From positions 238,775-302,774 of the forward strand of contig NZ_BIMC01000005.1 of the NCBI RefSeq assembly GCF_004000885.1: a stretch of DNA of 64,000 bases. The letters run 5' to 3'. The DNA is from Paenibacillus glucanolyticus NBRC 15330. Lineage in GTDB: Bacteria > Bacillota > Bacilli > Paenibacillales > Paenibacillaceae. The position numbers and the translations under genes are program-made. Within the stretch, counting starts at the first letter, position 1. The number at the start of each line of letters is the position of its first letter. The notes beneath the pieces are model-generated. The model made no database searches. It saw nothing but the letters and a program-made list of their open reading frames with translations, and was not told the origin of the DNA. Of this stretch, positions 8,126 through 15,439 are shown in pieces.

Positions 8126-8677
8126 ATGTTACAAAAGAAAACGTCATTAATCTTAACAGCTATTATTTCGTTAGTATTATTGTTCTCCTCAAGTGTATAC
8201 GCTTACGTATCTTTAAAAACTGGGTATTTGTCACCAAGTATAAGGTTTGCCCCCCAGGGTTTACCTTCACAGTATGAATCGGCCCTCATCAGCGCTGCGG
8301 CTTCTTGGAATGCGGCTTCTACTAAAGTGTATATTAGCCGAGATGCTAACGCTGATAATACTGTTATAATGGGTAATTTATCCGATACTCAAATTTTTGG
8401 AAGCTACACGCCACAGTTTTTAGATAGACATGGTCAAGCTTCTCAATTTCAGATTTGGATCAACCAAACTGCAGTAGTTAATCAAACAACTCTAGGGAAG
8501 GATTTTTGGAATGTTGCTCAGAGTATATTCGCTCATGAATTGGGCCATGCATTGCATATAGGTGACCTCAGATCAGGCGATGTACTAATGAATCAGCTTA
8601 GAGATCGAAATAAAATAGTTAAACCTCAACCAGATGATATTAATGGTGTAAACGCTTATGTTTACCCTAAACAATAA
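8126..8677 (+). CDS. Secreted metzincin-type (matrixin-like) zinc protease
   Basis: A 183-residue protein with a Sec signal peptide (basic start, hydrophobic residues 8-24, SVYA cut region). The zinc-binding helix is HELGHALHIGD at about residues 138-148. This fits HExxHxxxxxD, with Asp as third ligand as in snapalysin, but the usual glycine at position 8 is His. A methionine about 7 residues later (SGDVLM) fits the Met-turn. The C-terminal PDDINGVNAYVYP is matrixin-like. ATG has AGGAGG 6-7 bases upstream. Base composition is more AT-rich than the flanking chromosome. Substrate unknown. Confidence 0.75.
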   Translation: MLQKKTSLILTAIISLVLLFSSSVYAYVSLKTGYLSPSIRFAPQGLPSQYESALISAAASWNAASTKVYISRDANADNTVIMGNLSDTQIFGSYTPQFLDRHGQASQFQIWINQTAVVNQTTLGKDFWNVAQSIFAHELGHALHIGDLRSGDVLMNQLRDRNKIVKPQPDDINGVNAYVYPKQ

Positions 8678-8693
8678 GAATGGGGGAGAATCC

Positions 8694-8876
8694 ATGAAAA
8701 AACAAACTATGAGATTTCGGAGGGGTCACGCGTCAGAGGCATGCGGCAGGAAAATCGCGCAAACTCACAATAAATCACAACGTATAAATCGCCCTTCCGT
8801 AGATCCGCTCATTTTCGACCGTAATCTGCTAATGTCGTCCGTGTCGTTAGGACCGCAATATTCCGACTATTTGTAA
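8694..8876 (+). CDS. Short ORF, possible chimeric or decayed gene
   Basis: A possible 60-residue product starting MKKQTMRF, with GGGGGAG 5 bases before the ATG, 17 bases after the protease gene. The first residues look like the start of an exported protein, but no hydrophobic core follows and the rest (Arg/His/Ser-rich) matches nothing I know. The ribosome site supports an original gene here whose body has been replaced or deleted. It may not encode a working protein. Confidence 0.3.
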   Translation: MKKQTMRFRRGHASEACGRKIAQTHNKSQRINRPSVDPLIFDRNLLMSSVSLGPQYSDYL

Positions 8877-9239
8877 CGCTGCGTAAACGTGCTCAATCCA
8901 AGAACCGGAAGAGAAACGATCAGAACAAGCAAGATACTTCGTTAGGCAGTATAATTTGCTTGATCCCGGCGGCTTACGGAACGATGTTTCGATCTAGGAG
9001 AAAAATGTGCATTGGAGTGTTGATTCAGTCATACAACGAGGGGAAACCTAATAATCATGAGTCGTTAAAACTACACGAACTAAGGATCGGATGAGAGATA
9101 CAGGACACGTAATTCTTTGCCGAAGCAAAGGTATAGTGAACAATAGTGAAAATTAAAAATTATAAATTTATACTGATCTGTGAAATAATATCAATTAGAA
9201 TGGAAGTAGGTCCTTATACCTCAAGAGGGGAGGAAGATA
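8877..9239. other. Gene-free stretch in the accessory island
   Basis: About 360 bases with no supported gene, RNA or terminator. The right part (about 9120-9220) turns strongly AT-rich and probably holds the promoter for the gene at 9240; I cannot pick a convincing -35/-10 pair. Confidence 0.5.
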
Positions 9240-9572
9240 ATGTTTATTGATAAGTTGCTAGGAGTTTGCGGAGGATTGTGTAGCGTTGTGATTTATATTA
9301 TCGTTTGTTTTTTCAACCCTACCGAAATGTTGAATTGGGGTACTATTACGATCTTACTCTTTATGTTATTTATCCCTGGTTGTTTGGCAGTTTTTTCAGC
9401 CATAGCACGTAGAAGAGGACTCATGCTAATTTCTATAGTTTGGTTGATACCTGTGGCTCTTTATTTCTCTGGGGGAAATGGAGTATATAGATATACGTGG
9501 ATTATAATCGTGTTGTTATCTGTTAGCTTTATCTTAATGAACTTTAAGAAACCGACTACCCATAGTAGGTAG
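9240..9572 (+). CDS. Small four-helix membrane protein (hypothetical)
   Basis: A 110-residue protein with four hydrophobic segments (about residues 5-25, 32-52, 58-76 and 82-102) and short charged loops. No family is recognised. ATG has GGGAGGA about 6 bases upstream. It sits in the AT-rich island, convergent with the secreted protein gene 9587-10324, and the two share a terminator. Such small polytopic proteins can be immunity or sensor proteins, but nothing in the sequence shows which. Confidence 0.6.
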   Translation: MFIDKLLGVCGGLCSVVIYIIVCFFNPTEMLNWGTITILLFMLFIPGCLAVFSAIARRRGLMLISIVWLIPVALYFSGGNGVYRYTWIIIVLLSVSFILMNFKKPTTHSR

Positions 9573-9580
9573 TCGGTCAT
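9551..9580. terminator. Bidirectional terminator between convergent island genes
   Basis: A 10-bp stem (9551-9560 with 9568-9577) overlaps the 3' end of the membrane protein gene, with T-rich sequence on both outgoing strands. Confidence 0.65.
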
Positions 9581-9586
9581 TTTCAC

Positions 9587-10324
9587 TTAATATATTTCGA
9601 TTGTACTCCATAACAATAGTTCGCCTTCACCAGTTATGTCCTGAATCGCATCATAGTCAAACCCAGCATTGTTTTCTCCCCAAACATAGACATTGTGAGT
9701 AACCCATGTTCCTTTATTATGGTCACCAAAATCATAATTATGAAAACTCCCATATGCTGCTTGTCCTACTGCAGTGCCATCTTGCCTATCATTTCTCCAT
9801 GATTGTTCAAGATCAACGTACCAATTAGTTTTGAGTGGAGAATTTTTAACAGCCCAAGTTGCAGATCCGCCAGTACTATAAGCAGGATACCCATTCTGTG
9901 AATACCAGTATAGCAGAGCTTTTGTATAGACAATATCCCAATTCGCGGGATCTTTTGTTAACAACTTAATTTGCTTGTTCCACAAGGGAGCGAAAGGCTC
10001 AATCGTTTTTTGGTATTTGGGGTCATTAGACAGGTCAGTTCTGATAACGTTATATGTATTATTCTCGGAGTTCACTTTAATGTCTAATCGAACTGGGTTA
10101 TCAGCAGCATTACCTGAGCCACTAAAAATCCTTCTCTGTGTTCCATCAGAAAGTTGTTGAATGGTCACCTTCAAACTCTCATTCTTTTCTACCGATGACA
10201 GAATAGTCTCCTTAACAACAGCCTTTGGACTTTCTTTTTCTTCTTCTGCAGACGCTACTCCAGAAAATAAACCAGCTACTAGTGTCAGAGAAAACAAAAT
10301 ACTTAATACCCTTCTTTTCTTCAT
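9587..10324 (-). CDS. Secreted protein of unknown family
   Basis: A 245-residue protein with a clear Sec signal peptide (MKKRR, hydrophobic core, SGVASA cut near residue 26). The mature part begins with an acidic/helical region, then a Trp/Tyr/Asn-rich region with many aromatic residues (about residues 110-245) that looks like an extracellular all-beta domain. No catalytic motif or cysteine pair is visible. The ATG at 10324 is chosen because GAGGT lies 6 bases upstream; a longer frame to 10345 has none. Its promoter must lie in the AT-rich 10325-10450, next to the integrase break point. Confidence 0.65.
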   Translation of the reverse strand: MKKRRVLSILFSLTLVAGLFSGVASAEEEKESPKAVVKETILSSVEKNESLKVTIQQLSDGTQRRIFSGSGNAADNPVRLDIKVNSENNTYNVIRTDLSNDPKYQKTIEPFAPLWNKQIKLLTKDPANWDIVYTKALLYWYSQNGYPAYSTGGSATWAVKNSPLKTNWYVDLEQSWRNDRQDGTAVGQAAYGSFHNYDFGDHNKGTWVTHNVYVWGENNAGFDYDAIQDITGEGELLLWSTIEIY

Positions 10325-10348
10325 TGTTACCTCTTCCCATTTCAAGAT

Positions 10349-10612
10349 TTAATTACCTTTATATAGTAATATATGTATATAAAATGTGTCTATAAATACT
10401 AATAAATTATTTTTCTTTATTGATAGAATATTCATATAATCGTGTAGCCATTTAACGAAGTATCCGTAATGCTTCTCATAATCCTTTATCGTACGATCAC
10501 GCAAACCCTCCGCCTTCTTCTCGCTGATTGCCATGTCGAGCGCTTGCTTAAACGTTAATTGCGAATAACTCTTATCAATATTGATTCGTTTCGTGCGCTT
10601 TTTTAAAGACAT
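10349..10612 (-). pseudogene. Truncated tyrosine recombinase (integrase) N-terminal fragment
   Basis: An 87-codon frame whose first ~57 residues look like the N-terminal core-binding (SAM-like) domain of a phage-type tyrosine recombinase: LTFKQALDMAISEKKAEGL then TIKDYEKHYGYFVKWLHD. After KWLHD the sequence turns AT-rich and unrelated, so the break is near 10440. The catalytic domain (Arg, HxxR, Tyr) is absent. The start retains a good ribosome site (GGAGGT, 9 bases upstream). It is a remnant of a mobile element whose end lay near the Fe-S carrier gene. Confidence 0.75.
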
Positions 10613-10725
10613 AAAAAACGACCTCCATAACGGTTATTTACCGTCATAAAGGCCGTGATCCACAATCATGGCGCCTATGCTTCCGCTAGGCACATCCGGA
10701 ACCGTCAACGCTGAAAACCCGCTTC

Positions 10726-11085
10726 TTAACAAGGCTCCTCGCTCGGTTTGCCTGCGTCTTCTCGCGTGCGGAACGACGAACCGCAGCCGCAAGTAACCGT
10801 AGCATTCGGGTTGTGAATGGTGAAGCCTCCGGTCATGCCGGATTCTTCAAAATCAATCTCAAGACCGTTCAGGTATTTCAGGTCGTCCTTCTCAACGACC
10901 ACCTTCATATCCTGCAAGTCCATATATACGTCTGCTTCCGTTTCACTGTCATCAAAGCCCATTGCATATGAAAAACCACTGCAACCGCCGGCAGTGACAC
11001 CCAATCGAAGGAACATATTGGGCGTTTCCTGTTCAGCAAGCATTTCTTTCAACCGTTCTGCAGCCGTTTCGCTGATTGTTATCAT
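10726..11085 (-). CDS. Iron-sulfur cluster carrier, HesB/IscA/ErpA family (YutM-like)
   Basis: A 119-residue A-type Fe-S carrier. It holds a cluster or iron with three conserved cysteines: one in GGCSGFSY (about residue 35) and two in CGCGSSF near the C-terminus (about residues 100 and 102). It resembles Bacillus YutM and delivers clusters to target enzymes such as the LipA and MqnE radical SAM enzymes also encoded here. Good SigA promoter upstream (11115-11143) and ribosome site GGAGGGTGA. No terminator is found before the integrase stub, in line with an insertion just downstream. Confidence 0.9.
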   Translation of the reverse strand: MITISETAAERLKEMLAEQETPNMFLRLGVTAGGCSGFSYAMGFDDSETEADVYMDLQDMKVVVEKDDLKYLNGLEIDFEESGMTGGFTIHNPNATVTCGCGSSFRTREDAGKPSEEPC

Positions 11086-11114
11086 AGGTCACCCTCCTTT
11101 TCGTTCACCCTTTA

Positions 11115-11143
11115 AGTATACTCCTCTTCGCGGATTCGCTCAA
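11115..11143 (-). promoter_or_regulatory. Promoter of the Fe-S carrier gene
   Basis: Minus strand TTGAGC (11138-11143) and TATACT (11115-11120) are exactly 17 bp apart, about 30 bases before the start codon. Confidence 0.65.
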
Positions 11144-11205
11144 GGTTCTTATGATGGTCATTTTGCCATATGAACAATTACCTGTTTTCAATTCCTCTAT
11201 TTGTA

Positions 11206-11234
11206 TTGCTACCCCGAGGGGTCAGGTTTATAAT
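11206..11234 (+). promoter_or_regulatory. Promoter of mqnE
   Basis: TTGCTA (11206-11211) and a perfect TATAAT (11229-11234) are 17 bp apart; the spacer contains the palindrome CCCCGAGGGG. Transcription would start near 11241, giving a leader of about 235 bases. Confidence 0.6.
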
Positions 11235-11253
11235 AGGGAAGGAACATGGGCGG

Positions 11254-11330
11254 CAACTGTTGGATAATTGTCACATCCCCCGGCTTAAATGCGGCAAAGG
11301 TTATGGCTGGTCCACAGTTGTATATTTTTT
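11254..11330 (+). promoter_or_regulatory. Possible attenuator-like structure in the mqnE leader
   Basis: Bases 11254-11263 can pair with 11312-11320 (9 bp, one bulge), closing a roughly 50-base region, and a T-rich run (TATATTTTTT, 11321-11330) follows at once. This has the form of a conditional terminator. I do not recognise a known riboswitch class. A second short hairpin (GTGATC/GATCAC, about 11408-11427) lies nearer the start codon. Confidence 0.3.
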
Positions 11331-11476
11331 CACAAACTCCATTAATTATTCAGCCCATTATGGATGCAGCAGTTATACCATTATAGACGGACCGTTCCCT
11401 ACGGGGAGTGATCCACTTTATGATCACTTGGCTGCTGAATGTTCAGACAGATCAAGTGTGAACAGGAGGATTGAAC

Positions 11477-12583
11477 ATGTCCACGATTGTAACACCCTTT
11501 ACCGATCAGAGAATGGCCGAAATCGTTGCCAAAGTCCGAAGCGGCGAACGCCTGAATCTCGAAGACGGTGTGTATTTGTACCAAACCGATGACCTGCTGA
11601 CCCTCGGGCAGCTGGCTAATGAGGCAAACCTGCGAAAGAACGGGAAAAAAGTATACTTCATCGAGAACATGAGTCTCTATTTCACGAATGTATGCGAATC
11701 CCACTGTGCGTTTTGTAATTTCCGGAAGGATCAAGGCGAGGAAGGCTCCTATACCCTATCCGGTGCTGAGATGATTGAATATGTGGAACAGCATATTCAT
11801 CCGGGAGTTCGAGAATTCCACATCGTTGGCGGACATAATAATCATGTGCCTTTCCAGTACTACGTAGATTCCCTGAAGGCATTGAGCGAACGTTTCCCGG
11901 AAGTGACCCTGAAAGCCTACACCGCGGCAGAGATCGAGTTCTTCACCCGGATCAGCGGGCTCAGCACGAAGGAAGTGCTGCAGGAACTGCAGAAGGCCGG
12001 TCTGCAATCCTTGACAGGCGGCGGCGCCGAGATTCTATCGGATCAATACCGTCAGAAGATGAAGGTGGATAAAGCCAATGTGGATCAGTATCTCGATGTT
12101 CACCGTACTGCGCACAAGCTTGGCATGAAGACCCATACAACCATGCTGTACGGATCTATCGAGAGCCATGAGGACCGTATCCGCCATATGCTGCAAATCC
12201 GGGATCTGCAGGATGAAACCAATGGATTCATGGTATTTATTCCACTGTCCATGCAGCCTAAGAATAAAAATGCGGGCATTATGCGCCGGAACTCGGCTTA
12301 CGAGGATCTCAAGACCATTGCCATCAGCCGCTTGATGCTCGATAATATCGACCACATCAAAGCCTATTTCATTAATATCGGAGCACAGTTGACTCAAGTG
12401 GCGCTTAGCTTTGGCGCTTCCGATGTGCATGGTACCATCCTGAAGGAACGCATCAGCCATGCTGCAGGAGCTTTAACACCGGAGGGATTGACACGTAAAG
12501 AGCTTGTGTGGCTTATCAAAGGCGCTGGCCGCATTCCGGTTGAAAGAGATACATTCTACAACGAGATCAAGGTTTACGAATAA
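11477..12583 (+). CDS. mqnE: Aminofutalosine synthase MqnE (radical SAM)
   Basis: A 368-residue radical SAM enzyme of the MqnE/MqnC/CofH group. MqnE joins 3-[(1-carboxyvinyl)oxy]benzoate and SAM to form aminofutalosine in the futalosine route to menaquinone. The cluster-binding cysteines are Cys73, Cys77 and Cys80 (CESHCAFC). HIVGGHNN near residue 115 and GMKTHTTMLYG near residue 215 are typical MqnE blocks. I chose the ATG at 11477 with AGGAGG 7 bases upstream; a TTG six bases earlier is in frame. The decarboxylase at 19175-20944 is probably in the same pathway. A terminator follows. Confidence 0.93.
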   Translation: MSTIVTPFTDQRMAEIVAKVRSGERLNLEDGVYLYQTDDLLTLGQLANEANLRKNGKKVYFIENMSLYFTNVCESHCAFCNFRKDQGEEGSYTLSGAEMIEYVEQHIHPGVREFHIVGGHNNHVPFQYYVDSLKALSERFPEVTLKAYTAAEIEFFTRISGLSTKEVLQELQKAGLQSLTGGGAEILSDQYRQKMKVDKANVDQYLDVHRTAHKLGMKTHTTMLYGSIESHEDRIRHMLQIRDLQDETNGFMVFIPLSMQPKNKNAGIMRRNSAYEDLKTIAISRLMLDNIDHIKAYFINIGAQLTQVALSFGASDVHGTILKERISHAAGALTPEGLTRKELVWLIKGAGRIPVERDTFYNEIKVYE

Positions 12584-12667
12584 CCCTTATCAGCAGCGAT
12601 GAATACAAGCAGACGTTCCAAAAAACGGAAAACAGGTTAAAGAGATAATATAGCGTGGGTACCCTAA

Positions 12668-12690
12668 GCCGCTTTTAGCGGCGTTTTTCT
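12668..12690 (+). terminator. Terminator after mqnE
   Basis: Stem GCCGCT/AGCGGC with a 3-base loop, followed by a T-rich tail. Confidence 0.7.
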
Positions 12691-12737
12691 TGCGAACATC
12701 CACTCACCTTCTTATCTCTTGAGAAAGGAAGAAATTT

Positions 12738-13796
12738 ATGAAAAAGCTCGTCATTCTCGGTGGAGGCTATGGTGGTCTTGCCTTAATTCAGGAATTATTC
12801 AGCGGCTATCTTCCTCCAGACGTGGAGGTCGTGCTCATCGACCGCATGCCATATCAAGGACTCAAAACCGAATATTACGCGCTGGCAGCAGGCACCGTGG
12901 CCGATACCGCCGTTCGTGTGAAATTTCCAGTGTATAATCGGCTCCATATTCTATACGGTGAAGTTACATCCGTTGACCTTGAGAAGAAGCTTGTTAACCT
13001 GACAAACAACGATCCTGTGGAGTACGATCAGCTCGCCATTGCCCTGGGATGTACGGACCGTTATCATGGAGTACCGGGCGCTGAGGAATTTACGTTCAGC
13101 CTGCAATCTTTCTCTGCATCCCGGGAAACCTATTTGAACCTGAACAACCTGCGACCTTACGGTCAAGTTCATATCATTGGCGGAGGCTTAAGCGGCATCG
13201 AACTCGCTGCCGATCTTCGTGAAAGCCGACCTGACCTTAATATCGCCATACTGGACCGGGGACAACGCGTTCTTTCTTCTTTTCCTAACCGTTTGTCTGC
13301 TTATATTCAACGCTGGTTTGAGGAGCATCACGTGGATATCCACAGCGGCGTTTCCGTATCCCGGGTTGAGAAGGACGCCGTGTACAATCTCGATGTGCCC
13401 ATCGCAACCGATCTGGCTGTTTGGACGGCTGGCATCCAGCCTGTAAAAGTCGTGCAGGATCTCGATCTGCCAAAAGACCGCAGCGGGCGCATTCTGCTAA
13501 ACGAGTGGTACCAGGTTCCTTCCCATCCGGAAGTGTATGTCATCGGCGACTGCGCCAGCCTTCCGTTCGTCCCGAGTGCCCAAGCGGCCGGAGCTCAAGC
13601 CGAGCAAGTGGGACATGTCTTGAAAGCGGTTTGGCGTGAGGATACGCCTAAGGTATCTCCGCTGAAGCTGAAGGGAACGCTGGGTTCCCTTGGCAAGCAT
13701 GCAGGCTTTGGCCTGATGGGCAGCACTTCGGTTATGGGCCGAGTGCCAAGAATATTGAAGAGCGGTGTACTCTGGAAATCCAAGCGCCACTACTAG
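12738..13796 (+). CDS. NADH dehydrogenase-like FAD/NAD oxidoreductase (YutJ-like)
   Basis: A 352-residue pyridine nucleotide-disulfide oxidoreductase fold protein like Bacillus YutJ. FAD motif LGGGYGGLA is at residues 7-15, NAD motif IIGGGLSGIELA near residue 146, and IGDCA near residue 270 is the second FAD contact. It is about 45 residues shorter than the NDH-2 at 3451-4644 and lacks its long C-terminal helix. In Bacillus yutJ lies beside yuzB and yutI; the same three genes occur here. Electron acceptor not known; quinone is a reasonable guess. Confidence 0.85.
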   Translation: MKKLVILGGGYGGLALIQELFSGYLPPDVEVVLIDRMPYQGLKTEYYALAAGTVADTAVRVKFPVYNRLHILYGEVTSVDLEKKLVNLTNNDPVEYDQLAIALGCTDRYHGVPGAEEFTFSLQSFSASRETYLNLNNLRPYGQVHIIGGGLSGIELAADLRESRPDLNIAILDRGQRVLSSFPNRLSAYIQRWFEEHHVDIHSGVSVSRVEKDAVYNLDVPIATDLAVWTAGIQPVKVVQDLDLPKDRSGRILLNEWYQVPSHPEVYVIGDCASLPFVPSAQAAGAQAEQVGHVLKAVWREDTPKVSPLKLKGTLGSLGKHAGFGLMGSTSVMGRVPRILKSGVLWKSKRHY

Positions 13797-13834
13797 TCTG
13801 AAATATGACGAGTCGCTCATGGAAAAACTGCAGC

Positions 13835-14083
13835 TCAGCCTTGCTCCTGATTGGGCTCTAGGCTCTCCAACTTGCGCACTACGGCCTCAAGCAGCGCTTC
13901 AGCCGTGGGGGCTTCCATCCAGTCGCCATCGACATAGGCGAAGGGCGTCAAATAGCACTGGCCGCAGCTTGTCAGGCAGCCATATTCAATGACTTGACAA
14001 TCAAACCTGGCTTCAAGCGGTTGTAAAACTTTATCCGTTCCGAAATAGGAATTACTTATACAAAACTCAATCATGATGGACAT
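13835..14083 (-). CDS. yuzB: DUF1450 protein (YuzB-like)
   Basis: An 82-residue protein of the YuzB/DUF1450 family. Four cysteines stand out: one in IEFC near the start and three in YGCLTSCGQC (about residues 35-43), suggesting metal or Fe-S binding. Function unknown. It is convergent with the YutJ-like gene and divergent from the NifU-like gene, the same grouping as in Bacillus, which points to Fe-S or redox metabolism. The start is the first of two close candidates (14083 and 14074). Confidence 0.8.
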   Translation of the reverse strand: MSIMIEFCISNSYFGTDKVLQPLEARFDCQVIEYGCLTSCGQCYLTPFAYVDGDWMEAPTAEALLEAVVRKLESLEPNQEQG

Positions 14084-14165
14084 TGTTATTCAACCCGCCT
14101 TAAGATTGGCATTTTAATTTGCCGGTTTATGTACTATAATATAGGGAGGAAAGGAGTTGAACAAG

Positions 14166-14411
14166 ATGAGTGAAAACACGCAAACCACTGTATATGATGA
14201 AGTGGCTGAAGTGCTTGATAAACTTCGTCCGTTCCTGCAGCGCGACGGCGGTGACGTGGAATTGGTCGACGTTGAAGACGGCATCGTTAAGCTGAAATTG
14301 ATGGGTGCATGCGGCAGCTGCCCAAGCTCCACCATTACTCTGAAGGCAGGGATTGAACGCGCCCTGGTTGAAGAAGTAGAAGGCATTCAAGAAGTAGTTC
14401 AAGTATTCTAA
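14166..14411 (+). CDS. yutI: NifU-like Fe-S scaffold C-terminal domain protein (YutI)
   Basis: An 81-residue Nfu-type protein. It carries the conserved CGSC motif (Cys49 and Cys52) with the preceding [15 protein letters not shown] block; two monomers hold a [4Fe-4S] cluster for delivery to apo-proteins. ATG at 14166 has AAGGAG about 8 bases upstream; an in-frame TTG at 14157 overlaps that site, so is less likely. TATAAT at 14135-14140 is a likely -10. With the A-type carrier at 10726-11085 this makes two Fe-S transfer genes within 4 kb. Confidence 0.92.
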   Translation: MSENTQTTVYDEVAEVLDKLRPFLQRDGGDVELVDVEDGIVKLKLMGACGSCPSSTITLKAGIERALVEEVEGIQEVVQVF

Positions 14412-14428
14412 ATCTTCTTTAACTATAA

Positions 14429-14468
14429 AGAGTCTTGGTTTCCTTACGGAACCAAGACTCTTTTTTTT
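14429..14468 (+). terminator. Terminator after yutI
   Basis: A stem of 12 or more bp (14429-14440 with 14451-14462) and a run of eight T residues. Confidence 0.85.
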
Positions 14469-14487
14469 GAGAGAATATAATGAGATC

Positions 14488-15261
14488 CTATTCCGGTTTG
14501 ATTAACGGCCGGATCGGGTCCAGTCCGCCGGAAATGTCCATAATATTGCCGGTAATGAAATCCGATTGATCCAGACATAAATATTCGATTACCCTGGCGA
14601 TGTCCTCCCCGCTTCCCGATCGTCCGCGCGGTGTCAGACCATCCTGAATACCTGACACCTCATCAATGGACTTCTCCTTGTTTGCACCGCGTATATCTCC
14701 AGGGCAAATCATATTGACCGTGATTCCATATGGCGCTTCCTCCACCGCAAGCGTCTTGGTAAACGAAACAAGGCCCACTTTGGCAGCCGCATAGGCTGCG
14801 CGTTGAGGCCACGCTCGTGCTTCGCCGGCATGCCCGAAGCCGAAATGGATGATCCGACCCCATTTTTTCTCACGCATGGCAGGTAGAACGCGATGGTCCA
14901 GCAGCATGACACCGGTTAGGTTGCCATTGACCATATGTACAATTTCGTCGCGGGTGTACTCCGAGAACAGGCGACGCTCCCGAATGAAAGGGCCTGCGTT
15001 ATTCACCAGGATATCGACGCTGCCAAGACGTTCTTCCGTTTGGTCCACCAGAGAATACAATTCCAACTCGCTGGCGATATCAGCTTTAATCGCTATCGAC
15101 TTGACGCCAAGTCCTTCAATTTCACGAGAAAGGGCTTCTGCCTCATCCTTGCTGTTTACATAATTTATAGCCATATTACATCCCTGCCGCGCTAACGACA
15201 GAGCAGTCATTTTTCCTAAACCTGTCGCACTGCCTGTAACCAGCGCCACTTTTCCCTTCAA
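14488..15261 (-). CDS. Short-chain dehydrogenase/reductase-like protein lacking the catalytic serine
   Basis: A 257-residue Rossmann-fold SDR protein close to FabG-type reductases. The cofactor motif TGSATGLG is at residues 9-16, NNAG near residue 88, and the active-site pair YAAAK near residue 155. The stretch from GRII to the tyrosine contains no serine: the usual Ser position is Phe or His, and the loop is two residues longer than in FabG. The enzyme may therefore use another residue or have lost normal reductase activity. The start is TTG with GAGGAGGG 8 bases upstream. No operon partner; substrate unknown. Confidence 0.85.
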   Translation of the reverse strand: MKGKVALVTGSATGLGKMTALSLARQGCNMAINYVNSKDEAEALSREIEGLGVKSIAIKADIASELELYSLVDQTEERLGSVDILVNNAGPFIRERRLFSEYTRDEIVHMVNGNLTGVMLLDHRVLPAMREKKWGRIIHFGFGHAGEARAWPQRAAYAAAKVGLVSFTKTLAVEEAPYGITVNMICPGDIRGANKEKSIDEVSGIQDGLTPRGRSGSGEDIARVIEYLCLDQSDFITGNIMDISGGLDPIRPLIKPE

Positions 15262-15351
15262 GGCTTTCCCTCCTCAGATGGATATCCTTCCTTCAGTATA
15301 AAAGATTTGATCCAACCTCACAACTTGTGGGGGGCAGCGACTAAGGTAAAC

Positions 15352-15402
15352 AAAAAAAGGGGCCTACCCGATAGACCCGCAGGTCTTTTCGAATAATGCC
15401 CC
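15352..15402 (-). terminator. Terminator of the metNIQ operon
   Basis: GGGGC/GCCCC outer stem (15359-15363, 15398-15402) with an inner AGACC/GGTCT hairpin, followed on the minus strand by seven T residues. Confidence 0.75.
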
Positions 15403-15439
15403 TCTATTCATGGATACAGCAGATACCTGCTATGATCCA

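Noticed and set aside
11170..11592. 140-codon frame across the mqnE leader
   Set aside because: Overlaps the promoter and the start of mqnE in another frame; no ribosome site. A leader peptide could not be supported either.
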